A DNA stretch of 5,544 nt from Massilia sp. (GCA_003484545.1 DNCF01000212.1:1-5544); one strand, 5' to 3'. Counted from the stretch's first letter, positions 1 to 5,544 are shown. Program-made: numbers and translations. The notes: generated by a model from the letters alone, not told the origin.

Positions 1-812
1 AGGCCGCGGCCCTGGGTCGAGTGCGCGTAGCGCAGCAGCGCGCCGGCCGCGCCGAACGCGGCGCCCAGGCCGTCGGCGCCGAAGCCGGTCAGCGTCGCCA
101 CGGCCAGCTGGTCGACCAGCGCCTTGTGGCCCTTGACCACGTCGAAGTGCCACTCGGGCACGCGCTGGGTGTGGGCGACCGGGTTGTCCTCGAACAAAGC
201 GCCGTCGTCGGCGCGCAGGATCTCGGCCGGTGCGATGCGCTCCAGTTCCTGGGCCAGGCGCGTGTTCACGGTGCGCTCGTCGCCGGAGAATTCCATCAGG
301 CGCAGCGCGCCGCTGGCGAGCGACATCCAGGCCAGGCCCACGGTCACGTTCTTGCGTTGCGCCAGCGTGCAGACCGCCAGCAGCGGCCGCTCGGCCTTTT
401 CGGGCAGCAGGTCGGAATCGGTCAGGGTGCCCGGCGTGACCACGCGCACCACCTTGCGCTCGACCGGACCTTTCGAGAGCGCCGGGTCGCCGATCTGTTC
501 GCAGATCGCGCAGGATTCGCCGAGTTTCACCAGCTTGGCGAGGTAAGGATCGAGCGAGTGGAAGGGCACGCCCGCCATCTTGATCGGATTGCCGCCCGAG
601 GAGCCGCGCGCGGTCAGCGTGATGCCGAGGATGCGCGCGGCCTTTTCCGCGTCTTCGAAGAAGAGTTCGTAGAAGTCGCCCATGCGGTAGAACACCAGCA
701 TGGTCGGGTAGTCGGCCTTGATGCGCAGGTACTGCTGCATCATGGGTGTGACTTTTTCTGCCGGGCTGCTCTTGACTGCGGCGGCGTTGATGTCGGATGA
801 AACGGTGGTCAT
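1..812 (-). CDS. mutS: DNA mismatch repair protein MutS, N-terminal part (gene runs off the left edge)
   Basis: MutS is the cytosolic ATPase that recognises mispaired and looped-out bases and recruits MutL to start mismatch repair. I translated the minus strand from the ATG at 812-810; it stays open to base 1 (270 codons seen, about 30% of the usual ~850-880 residues). Residues 41-52 read FYRMGDFYELFF. F47-x-E49 is the family's Phe-x-Glu that stacks on and bonds to the mismatch (F36/E38 in E. coli). GESCAICEQIGDP (residues ~92-104) and KGPVERKVVRVVTPGT (~108-123) follow, completing mismatch-binding domain I. The rest, to ~270, matches the connector domain II. The ATPase and clamp domains lie outside the window. 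Start choice: the ATG at 812 gives a 23-residue leader before the conserved MMQQYL; the ATG pair at 743/740 is the alternative. Neither has a clear Shine-Dalgarno. Identity is very secure, the exact start less so. Confidence 0.97.
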   Translation of the reverse strand, partial: MTTVSSDINAAAVKSSPAEKVTPMMQQYLRIKADYPTMLVFYRMGDFYELFFEDAEKAARILGITLTARGSSGGNPIKMAGVPFHSLDPYLAKLVKLGESCAICEQIGDPALSKGPVERKVVRVVTPGTLTDSDLLPEKAERPLLAVCTLAQRKNVTVGLAWMSLASGALRLMEFSGDERTVNTRLAQELERIAPAEILRADDGALFEDNPVAHTQRVPEWHFDVVKGHKALVDQLAVATLTGFGADGLGAAFGAAGALLRYAHSTQGRG

Positions 813-859
813 GTCGGTCGTGTTCGGTGAGGCAGGGGCATTGACTTGCCAAGACCGTC

Positions 860-889
860 ATTTTAACCGCATCGGCTGGGCTGCTTCAT
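860..889 (-). promoter_or_regulatory. Probable sigma70-type promoter of mutS
   Basis: On the minus strand TAAAAT (865-860) matches the -10 consensus TATAAT at 5 of 6 positions. With an 18-bp spacer, the -35 position is occupied by ATGAAG (889-884), only 3 of 6 matches to TTGACA, so the call rests on the -10 box. Transcription would begin near 853, giving a leader of about 40 nt before the ATG at 812. It is the only good -10 hexamer I found between the hairpin at 959-989 and mutS. Confidence 0.38.
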
Positions 890-958
890 AGACCCGCGCA
901 TCGGCACGGTGCGGCCCATGCGATTCGCCCTCGGCCACGGTCGTTTCGTTCAACGTGG

Positions 959-989
959 TGCTCCCTGCCGGCCGCCACGGCAGGGAGCA
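959..989. terminator. Perfect 12-bp inverted repeat, terminator-like but without a T tract
   Basis: Bases 959-970 (TGCTCCCTGCCG) pair perfectly with 978-989 (CGGCAGGGAGCA) around the 7-nt loop 971-977. The stem is GC-rich and should be very stable. It lies 45 bp past the stop codon of the hydrolase gene and upstream of the mutS promoter, where a terminator would insulate the two minus-strand genes. Neither strand shows a run of T after the stem, so it is not a classical intrinsic terminator; it may act as an mRNA 3'-end stabiliser instead. The right arm is followed by a second copy of AGGGAGC (982-988 and 989-995), a 7-bp tandem duplication. Confidence 0.45.
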
Positions 990-1020
990 GGGAGCCATCG
1001 ACACGGCTTGACGCTGAATC

Positions 1021-1050
1021 CGGTCAAGTACGGTCAAGTACGGTCAAGTA
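1021..1050. repeat. Three exact tandem copies of a 10-bp unit, CGGTCAAGTA
   Basis: The unit CGGTCAAGTA occurs at 1021-1030, 1031-1040 and 1041-1050 with no mismatch and no spacer. The two right-hand copies overlap the end of the hydrolase gene: on the minus strand they encode its last residues Val-Leu-Asp-Arg-Thr, and the TGA stop at 1036-1034 lies in the middle copy. The unit has no internal dyad symmetry. Its origin is most simply explained by replication slippage. A binding-site array is possible but nothing in the sequence supports it. Confidence 0.95.
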
Positions 1051-1870
1051 CAAACGCGAGGATATCCGCATTCAACGCGTCGGCATGCGTGGTCGGGATG
1101 CCATGCGGTGCGCCCTTGTAGATCTTGAGCGTACCGTTCTGGAGCAGCTCGGCCGATCGTATTCCCGAAGCCTTGATGGGAACGACCTGGTCGTCGTCAC
1201 CGTGCACGACCAGGACGGGAATCGACATGCCTTGCAGGTCGGCGGTGAAATCGGTCTGCGAGAAGGCGACGATACCGTCATAGTGCGCCTTCGCGCCGCC
1301 CATCATGCCCTGGCGCCACCAATTCAGGATGACCGGTTCCGACGCCTTGGCCGGCACGCGGTTGAAGCCGTAGAACGGCCCCGACGGGACATCATGGTAG
1401 AACTTCGCCCTGTTCGCCGCGAGCTGGGCCTGGAAATCGTCGAACACTTCTTTCGGTGTGCCGTCGGGATTGGCTTGCGTCTTCACCATCAGGGGCGGAA
1501 CCGCGCTGACGAGGACTGCCTTGGCGACCGGGTCTTCCCGATGGCGCGCGATATAACGGACGACTTCGCCGCCGCCGGTCGAATGGCCGACGTGCACCGC
1601 CCCACGGACGCCCAGGTGCTCGACAACCGCTGCAACGTCGTCGGCATAGTGGTCCATGTCATGACCGTCTGCGACCTGGGAGGAGCGCCCATGCCCGCGC
1701 CGGTCGTGCGCGACGACCCGGAAACCCTGGCCCAGGAAGAACAGCATCTGGGTATCCCAGTCATCCGCGCTGAGAGGCCAGCCGTGGTGGAAGAAGATGA
1801 CCTGCGCATCGCGCGGTCCCCAGTCCTTGTAGAAGATGTCAACACCATCTTTCGTTTTCACAAATCCCAT
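1034..1870 (-). CDS. Alpha/beta hydrolase, cofactor-free haloperoxidase / arylesterase type
   Basis: This 278-residue protein is a complete single-domain alpha/beta hydrolase. The nucleophile elbow is GHSTGGG with Ser97; Asp227 in HGDDDQVVP and His256 in GAPHGIPTTH complete the triad. This spacing is one residue short of the Ser98/Asp228/His257 triad of the Streptomyces cofactor-free chloroperoxidases, whose length it also shares. HHGWPLS (28-34) holds the oxyanion-hole loop, and HDRRGHGRS (55-63) is another family signature. A cap region covers about residues 125-210. Such enzymes hydrolyse small esters and, with peroxide and a carboxylic acid, form peracids that oxidise halides in vitro. 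The natural substrate cannot be told from sequence. No signal peptide or membrane segment is visible, so it should be cytosolic. AGGAG at 1883-1879, 8 nt before the ATG, fixes the start. The gene appears monocistronic. The stop codon comes from a tandem repeat. Often annotated as non-heme chloroperoxidase; esterase is the safer name. Confidence 0.93.
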   Translation of the reverse strand: MGFVKTKDGVDIFYKDWGPRDAQVIFFHHGWPLSADDWDTQMLFFLGQGFRVVAHDRRGHGRSSQVADGHDMDHYADDVAAVVEHLGVRGAVHVGHSTGGGEVVRYIARHREDPVAKAVLVSAVPPLMVKTQANPDGTPKEVFDDFQAQLAANRAKFYHDVPSGPFYGFNRVPAKASEPVILNWWRQGMMGGAKAHYDGIVAFSQTDFTADLQGMSIPVLVVHGDDDQVVPIKASGIRSAELLQNGTLKIYKGAPHGIPTTHADALNADILAFVLDRT

Positions 1871-2211
1871 GTTCGCTGCTCCTGTGTGGGCGGGTTGTCG
1901 AAGGTGGAATGCCGCTGGTGTATCGCGTTTCGGGGTGATGCGTATTGGAGAAGCTGGTGGTCACTATCGTGGCGTCATGCGAAAGATCGCGCAATTTCCT
2001 GCCTTCAAAGATGACGTCGGGCTTGCCCGTTTTCGCGTCATCGCTCTGGAAGCTGGGCGATTGCTCACGCTCGCGGTCATGGAGATCGCTCAGCCATTTT
2101 GGCAGATTAGCCAACGACGCCGCGCACCCGTGCCGGCTCCGTGCTCAGCCGCAGTGGCGGCACCTGGGTCCTGCGCGCCCGCTGCCCGTGCGCCGCGCAC
2201 GCCCCGCCCAT

Positions 2212-2225
2212 GGTCCAAGGTCCAA
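2212..2225. repeat. Tandem 7-bp direct repeat GGTCCAA, abutting a candidate -35 box
   Basis: GGTCCAA occurs at 2212-2218 and again at 2219-2225, directly before the candidate -35 hexamer at 2226. This position would suit an activator acting next to the polymerase, but seven base pairs repeated once can arise by chance or slippage, and no regulator is identified. Confidence 0.55.
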
Positions 2226-2255
2226 TTGCACCGCACGGAACAGCCTTCTTACAAT
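2226..2255 (+). promoter_or_regulatory. Candidate sigma70 promoter for the AI-2E family gene
   Basis: TTGCAC (2226-2231) and TACAAT (2250-2255) are separated by 18 bp. The -10 box matches consensus at 5 of 6 positions, while the -35 box keeps only the leading TTG. Transcription would begin near 2262, leaving an untranslated leader of about 110 nt before the ATG at 2371. The leader carries two more short repeats: ATGCAGGCG/ATGCAGGCA at 2292-2309 and CATCGAG at 2318-2324 and 2328-2334. Confidence 0.42.
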
Positions 2256-2370
2256 GCAGCGCAGATCCGGGCGCCGGATTCATCGCGTGCCATGCAGGCG
2301 ATGCAGGCATGTTGGCCCATCGAGCAACATCGAGTCCGGTTCGTGCATACCCTTGTCAAGGAGCCGCTCC

Positions 2371-3489
2371 ATGAATGCGCCCTATGCGCCCGATCCGGAT
2401 CTCGAGCAACGCCTGTTCAGGAAGCTGCTGGACGTTTTCATCCGGGCCGGGCTGGCATTCGCGCTGGCGGCCTTGTGCTACCGGATTTTTTCCCCCTTCA
2501 TTTCGCTGATGGTCTGGGCCCTGATCCTGGCGGTGACGCTGTATCCGGGGCACCAAAGGCTGGCACGCGCGCTGGGTGGGCGGCAAGGGCTGGCCGCCAC
2601 CCTGCTGGTGTTGGGCGGCATCGTCCTGATCGGCCTGCCGACCGCCGTGCTGATGTCCTCGGTGGGCGAGTCGGCCCAGCACTTCATCGTCAGCGTGCGC
2701 GGCAACATGATCAGGATTCCCGCTCCGCCGTCCATGATTGCCGGATGGCCTGTCGTCGGCGAACGGATCCACGGCTTCTGGGTGCAGGCGCACACGGACC
2801 TGCCGGCATTCGTGCGCAGCGTGCAGCCGCAACTCGGCGGCCTGGCGAGGATCGCGCTCGGGGTGGTCGCCAGCATGGCCAGCGGGGCGCTGCTGTTCCT
2901 GGCCTCGTTCATCGTGGCGGGCATCATCATGGCCTTCGGCCAGGCGGGATCCGACAGCATCCGCGCGATTTTCGCCCGCATCGTCGGTGTCGGGCGCGGC
3001 GACGAATTCGCCAGGCTGTCCACCGAGACGATCCGTGCGGTGGCGCTGGGCGTGCTCGGGGTGGCCTTCATCCAGGCCATCGTCGTCGGCCTCGTGATGG
3101 TGGCTGCCCGCGTACCGTTTGCCGGCGTGCTGGCATTGCTCGTCCTCGTGCTGGGAATCGCACAGGTCCCGGCGGCGCTGGTGACCTTGCCGGTCATCGT
3201 CTACCTCTGGGCGAGCGGAGACTACGCCACCACGCCGGCCATCGCCTATACCGTGCTCCTGCTCATCGCCGGCATGCTCGACAACGTGCTCAAGCCGCTC
3301 CTGCTGGGGCGGGGCGTCCATGCGCCGATGCCGGTCATCCTGATCGGCGCGCTGGGCGGCCTGGCGAGCGCCGGCATCATGGGGATGTTCGTGGGCGCGG
3401 TCCTGCTCACCGTCGGCTACCAGTTGTTCATGGCATGGGTGGCCGCCAATCCGGACGTGCCGGCGCCCGGATTGGCTGCGCCGGGCTGA
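2371..3489 (+). CDS. AI-2E / PerM family inner-membrane transport protein (UPF0118)
   Basis: This 372-residue polytopic membrane protein has the length and topology of the AI-2E transporter (PerM, YdiK) family. Hydrophobic segments lie at about residues 22-40, 43-58, 74-97, 160-190, 223-246, 250-280, 290-303 and 320-356. The long hydrophilic stretch between segments 3 and 4 (about 98-158) is typical. The C-terminal signature is clear: LDNVLKPLLLGRG (303-315), then PVILIGALGGL (321-331) and a GIMGMFVGAVLL helix. Family members have been linked to autoinducer-2 export (TqsA) and Na+/H+ exchange; sequence alone does not reveal the substrate. AAGGAG at 2358-2363, 7 nt before the ATG at 2371, decides the start; the frame is open upstream to 1945, but that part looks noncoding. 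The first ~20 residues are charged and presumably cytoplasmic. The gene is divergent from the hydrolase, converges on the sensor operon, and appears monocistronic. Confidence 0.93.
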   Translation: MNAPYAPDPDLEQRLFRKLLDVFIRAGLAFALAALCYRIFSPFISLMVWALILAVTLYPGHQRLARALGGRQGLAATLLVLGGIVLIGLPTAVLMSSVGESAQHFIVSVRGNMIRIPAPPSMIAGWPVVGERIHGFWVQAHTDLPAFVRSVQPQLGGLARIALGVVASMASGALLFLASFIVAGIIMAFGQAGSDSIRAIFARIVGVGRGDEFARLSTETIRAVALGVLGVAFIQAIVVGLVMVAARVPFAGVLALLVLVLGIAQVPAALVTLPVIVYLWASGDYATTPAIAYTVLLLIAGMLDNVLKPLLLGRGVHAPMPVILIGALGGLASAGIMGMFVGAVLLTVGYQLFMAWVAANPDVPAPGLAAPG

Positions 3490-3496
3490 ACGGCGT

Positions 3497-3540
3497 GGCG
3501 CGCCCATGCATCGGCCAGGCTAGGGGCATGCGGCCGCGCC
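3497..3540. terminator. Imperfect inverted repeat between convergent genes, possible bidirectional terminator
   Basis: GGCGCG (3497-3502) pairs with CGCGCC (3535-3540), and ATGC (3506-3509) with GCAT (3526-3529), with two further C-G pairs, one mismatch and a small bulge between; the loop is 16 nt. It fills most of the 57-bp gap between the stops of the membrane protein and the response regulator, where both transcripts must end. No T tract follows on either strand, so the assignment is weak. Confidence 0.25.
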
Positions 3541-3546
3541 TGTTCG

Positions 3547-3933
3547 TCAACCGGCGCTGTCGGCCTTGTTCATCGCCACCGTCGCGGCATCCAGCAACAG
3601 GTTGTTCACGAGATCCGCCAGCGCTTCCGCATCGACCGGCTTGGACAGCACCGGCACGCCGGGAATCCGGAGCGACAGCTCGTTGGCATAGGCCGACACG
3701 ATCAGCGCCGGCAGGGCGGGGTGGCGGGTGCGCAGTGCGAACAGTAGTTCCTCGCCGTTCATGCCCGGCATGCGGAAATCCGTGACGACAAGGTCGATGG
3801 AGGAGGAGGCGAACAGGTCGAGCGCCTCCTTGCCGCCGCCGGCGGCGAGTACGGCGAAGCCCGCCTTCTCGAGGTAACGCTGGAGGATGTAGCTGACGGC
3901 CGGGTCGTCCTCGACCAGCAAGATGCGTTTCAA
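3547..3933 (-). CDS. Single-domain CheY-like response regulator, partner of the LOV kinase
   Basis: The 128-residue product is one receiver domain and nothing else. It has the acidic pair Asp9-Asp10 in LLVEDD, the phospho-acceptor Asp52 in VVTDFRMPGMNG, the switch residue Ser80 in IVSAY, and Lys98 in LSKP. A short tail of about 15 residues follows, with no DNA-binding or enzymatic output. It should therefore act by protein contact or as a phosphate relay or sink. Start: TTG at 3933-3931, giving MKRILLVEDD, with an AAGGA ribosome site that overlaps the kinase's last codons. The frame also stays open far upstream inside the kinase gene, but that reading has no receiver-like sequence. It starts 2 nt after the kinase stop, so the two are surely cotranscribed and probably translationally coupled. 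Its cognate kinase is inferred from this linkage. Confidence 0.93.
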   Translation of the reverse strand: MKRILLVEDDPAVSYILQRYLEKAGFAVLAAGGGKEALDLFASSSIDLVVTDFRMPGMNGEELLFALRTRHPALPALIVSAYANELSLRIPGVPVLSKPVDAEALADLVNNLLLDAATVAMNKADSAG

Positions 3934-3935
3934 GA

Positions 3936-5544
3936 CTATCCTTCGTGCTGGAAGCCGGAGGCCGAGCCCTTGCGGGCCTCGACCTTCAGCGAGATGCGGA
4001 TCCGCTCGGCCAGGTCGGCGAGGCGGTAGGGCTTGGCCATGGTCGTCCAGGTCGGACCGCTGCTGGTGTAGGCCGGCAATTCGCTCATGTAGCCGGTGGC
4101 GAGGATCACCGGCACGTCCGGCTGGCGCTCGCGCACGAGTTCGGCCAGGCGGATGCCGTTCATCCCGCCGGGCATGATGATGTCGCTGAACAGCAGGTCG
4201 ATGTCGCCGTAGCGCTCGACCAGTTCCATCGCTTCCTCGCCGCTCTGGGCCGCCAGGACCCGGTAGCCGAGGTCGCGCAGGTGGTTTTCCGCCAGTTCGC
4301 GCACGTCGTGGCTGTCGTCGACCACCAGGATGGTCTTCCGGCCGAGGATCGCTTCCGGGCTCCAGTTCATGCCCTTGTTCCCCACCCGGTCGGCCATGAT
4401 CTCCATGCCCGACTGCTGGGCCAGCGGGAAGATCATGCGGATCGTGGTGCCCTGGTTCGGCACGCTGTCGATCTCGAGCCGGCCGTGCGACTGCTGCACG
4501 AAACCGTGCACCATCGCCAGCCCCAGGCCGGTGCCCGGGCCCTTGGTGGTGAAGAAGGGCTCGGTGGCGCGCTGGGCGACTTCCGGCGGCATGCCTTCGC
4601 CCTCGTCGATGACGCAGATGACGACATAGGTGCCCGGCGCCAGGCCGTGGCGCTCGAGGCGCTCGCTGTCGGCCATGGTCGAGGTGGCCACCGTCACGCG
4701 ACCGCCTTTCGGCATGGCGTCGCGCGCGTTGATCAGGACGTTCAGCAGCGCCATCTCCATGTGGGTGGCGTCCAGCGTGCACGAGGGCAGGCCGGGCTTC
4801 AGGTCCAGGTGCAGGTCGACCTTGTCGCCGAGCGTGCGCACCAGCATTTCGCTGAACTCGACCACCAGCGAGTTCAGGTTCAGGCGCTTCGGCTCCAGGC
4901 GCTGCTTGCGCGCGAAGGTCAGCAGTTGCTGGGTCAGCCGGCTGGCCTTTTCGCTGGCCAGGCGCGCGCGCTCGATCGATTGCAGCGTCGCCTCGGGGTC
5001 GTGGACCGAGGTCGTGGCCACCTCCAGGTTGCCTGCGACGACCTGCAGCAGGTTGTTGAAGTCGTGCGCGAGGCCGGCGGTGAGCTGGCCGATCGCTTCC
5101 ATCTTCTGCGCCTGCAGGTAGGACTGCTCGGAAACGCGGCGCCGGGTGATGTCCATCTGCGAGGCGAACCAGTACAGCAGCTTGCCATCGGCGTCGAACA
5201 CCGGGCCGCAGAACAGCCCGTTCCAGAACGGGCGGCCGTCGGACTTGTAGTTCAGGATGTCGACCGCCACCGCGCGCTGTTCCTGCACCGCGACGCGCAG
5301 CTCGGCCACGGTGGCCGGATCGGTCTGCTCGCCTTGCAGCAGGCGGCAGTTGCGGCCCAGGACCTCTTCTTCCCGGTACATGGTCAGGTCGAGGAAGGCG
5401 CGGTTCACGAAAACGATCGGGTTGTCCGGCTGGTTCGGGTCGGTCAGGACCATCGGCATGCGCGTCATCTCGATGGCCGCGAAGAACACGTTGCCGCGGT
5501 CTTCCAGGCCCGGGCGCGACACCTGGCTGGCCTGCCAGTGGCGG
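3936..5544 (-). CDS. LOV-domain hybrid histidine kinase (blue-light photoreceptor), 5' end probably beyond the right edge
   Basis: Domain order, numbered from the GTG at 5522: LOV/PAS (~12-127), HisKA (~135-205), HATPase_c (~250-368), receiver (~396-513). The LOV core has GRNCRLLQ (56-63), with Cys59 as the residue that bonds the flavin C4a in blue light, plus flavin contacts Asn91, Asn101 and Gln122 (FASQMDIT). The phospho-acceptor is His153 in GLAHDFNNLL. ATPase motifs are NVLINARDA (N box, Asn265), DEGEGMP (306-312), EPFFTTK (321-327) and GTGLGLAMV (330-338). The receiver has Asp402/Asp403, acceptor Asp447 in SDIIMPGGMNG, Thr476 and Lys497. No membrane segment, so it is soluble. Light should change autophosphorylation and relay phosphate to the fused receiver and probably the next gene's receiver. 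This is the architecture of Pseudomonas and Xanthomonas LOV hybrid kinases. GTG 5522 could start it (528 residues), but it lacks a good ribosome site and the frame stays open to 5544, so the real start may lie upstream. Confidence 0.95.
   Translation of the reverse strand, partial: RHWQASQVSRPGLEDRGNVFFAAIEMTRMPMVLTDPNQPDNPIVFVNRAFLDLTMYREEEVLGRNCRLLQGEQTDPATVAELRVAVQEQRAVAVDILNYKSDGRPFWNGLFCGPVFDADGKLLYWFASQMDITRRRVSEQSYLQAQKMEAIGQLTAGLAHDFNNLLQVVAGNLEVATTSVHDPEATLQSIERARLASEKASRLTQQLLTFARKQRLEPKRLNLNSLVVEFSEMLVRTLGDKVDLHLDLKPGLPSCTLDATHMEMALLNVLINARDAMPKGGRVTVATSTMADSERLERHGLAPGTYVVICVIDEGEGMPPEVAQRATEPFFTTKGPGTGLGLAMVHGFVQQSHGRLEIDSVPNQGTTIRMIFPLAQQSGMEIMADRVGNKGMNWSPEAILGRKTILVVDDSHDVRELAENHLRDLGYRVLAAQSGEEAMELVERYGDIDLLFSDIIMPGGMNGIRLAELVRERQPDVPVILATGYMSELPAYTSSGPTWTTMAKPYRLADLAERIRISLKVEARKGSASGFQHEG
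3939..3943 (-). promoter_or_regulatory. Ribosome binding site AAGGA that decides the TTG start of the response regulator
   Basis: On the minus strand AAGGA (3943-3939) lies 5 nt before the TTG at 3933. It sits inside the last two sense codons (GAA GGA) of the kinase gene, so ribosomes ending the kinase are delivered at the regulator's start. No ATG or GTG is available nearby in the right frame before the conserved KRILLVEDD sequence. Confidence 0.6.

Larger units (their letters stand above)
1871..2370. other. 500-bp divergent intergenic region between the hydrolase and the membrane protein genes
   Basis: No confidently coding gene is visible. It holds the hydrolase ribosome binding site (1879-1883), a candidate promoter for the plus-strand gene (2226-2255), several short direct repeats and a small dyad at 2188-2200 (GTGCGC-C-GCGCAC). 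I found no convincing sigma70 promoter for the hydrolase. A 91-codon minus-strand frame (2114 to 1839) opens with TTG, has no Shine-Dalgarno and overlaps the hydrolase start by 32 bp in another frame. Its product, with stretches such as LPKWLSDLHDRERE and PDVIFEGRKLRDLSHDATIV, resembles no family I recognise. Around 1930-2110 the DNA is less GC-rich than the flanking genes, so it could be a decayed gene, a small unknown gene, or simply noncoding. Confidence 0.6.

Noticed and set aside
21..800. Long plus-strand open frame of 259 codons opposite mutS
   Set aside because: It is the antisense shadow of a clear MutS coding frame in GC-rich DNA; its Arg/Ala/Gly/His-rich product has no recognisable domain.
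841..869. Plus-strand TTGACT at 841-846 as a promoter
   Set aside because: There is no acceptable -10 box at the right distance, and no plus-strand gene follows before 2371.
1021..1050. Minus-strand TTGACC within each 10-bp repeat as a series of -35 boxes for mutS
   Set aside because: No -10-like hexamer lies 16-18 bp downstream of the last copy on the minus strand (the position holds GTGTCG).
1085..2014. 309-codon plus-strand frame opposite the hydrolase
   Set aside because: The minus strand here has an intact catalytic triad and a good ribosome site; this frame is a shadow that ends in the intergenic gap.
1945..2370. N-terminal extension of the AI-2E protein by 142 codons
   Set aside because: The extension is Arg/Ser/Pro-rich without membrane segments, while a strong AAGGAG sits 7 nt before the ATG at 2371 and the protein then has normal family length.
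2356..3507. 383-codon minus-strand frame opposite the AI-2E gene
   Set aside because: The product is a His/Gln/Asp/Arg-rich string, the usual antisense image of a membrane protein gene; the plus strand has a family signature and a ribosome site.
1836..3785. 649-codon plus-strand frame running across the AI-2E gene into the regulator gene
   Set aside because: It overlaps two well-supported genes in other frames and gives low-complexity Arg/Ala/Gly/Pro-rich sequence, as expected from high GC.
3934..4782. In-frame extension of the response regulator back to 4782, suggesting a 411-residue fusion
   Set aside because: The extension overlaps the kinase ATPase and receiver coding sequence in another frame and is low-complexity; the receiver domain starts cleanly at the TTG at 3933.

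Overview
The window looks like chromosomal DNA of a high-GC beta-proteobacterium. The main clue is the N-terminus of MutS, which has the MMQQYLRIKADYP / FYRMGDFYELFFEDAEKAARILGITLTARG type of sequence (positions on the minus strand, about 743 down to 645) typical of Burkholderiales. A Massilia/Oxalobacteraceae-like host would fit, but that is an inference. All five genes appear intact in frame; two of them, at the two window edges, are cut by the window. I see no rRNA, tRNA, CRISPR array, transposase or phage gene.

Layout from left to right. Positions 1-812 (minus) hold the first ~270 residues of the mismatch repair protein MutS. Positions 813-1033 are a spacer with a probable mutS promoter, a perfect 12-bp hairpin and a threefold 10-bp tandem repeat that runs into the end of the next gene. 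Positions 1034-1870 (minus) encode a complete alpha/beta hydrolase of the cofactor-free haloperoxidase/esterase type. A 500-bp gap (1871-2370) separates it from a divergent gene on the plus strand, 2371-3489, a complete AI-2E/PerM-family membrane protein. That gene converges on a minus-strand two-gene operon: a hybrid histidine kinase with an N-terminal LOV blue-light sensor (3936 to the right edge), followed 2 nt later by a stand-alone CheY-like receiver protein (3547-3933).

The most interesting unit is the LOV kinase operon. The kinase carries the flavin-adduct cysteine in GRNCRLLQ, the HisKA histidine, a complete ATPase domain and its own receiver domain, and it is tightly coupled to a second, single-domain receiver. 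This predicts a blue-light-driven His-Asp signalling pathway with two possible phosphate acceptors and no DNA-binding output inside the window. Genes of this architecture are known from Pseudomonas and Xanthomonas LOV hybrid kinases, so the class is not new. The hydrolase, the permease and mutS show no sequence-level link to the light sensor.

The intergenic DNA is rich in short tandem duplications: 7 bp at 982-995, 10 bp x3 at 1021-1050, 7 bp at 2212-2225 and 9 bp at 2292-2309. One of these, the 10-bp repeat, supplies the stop codon of the hydrolase.
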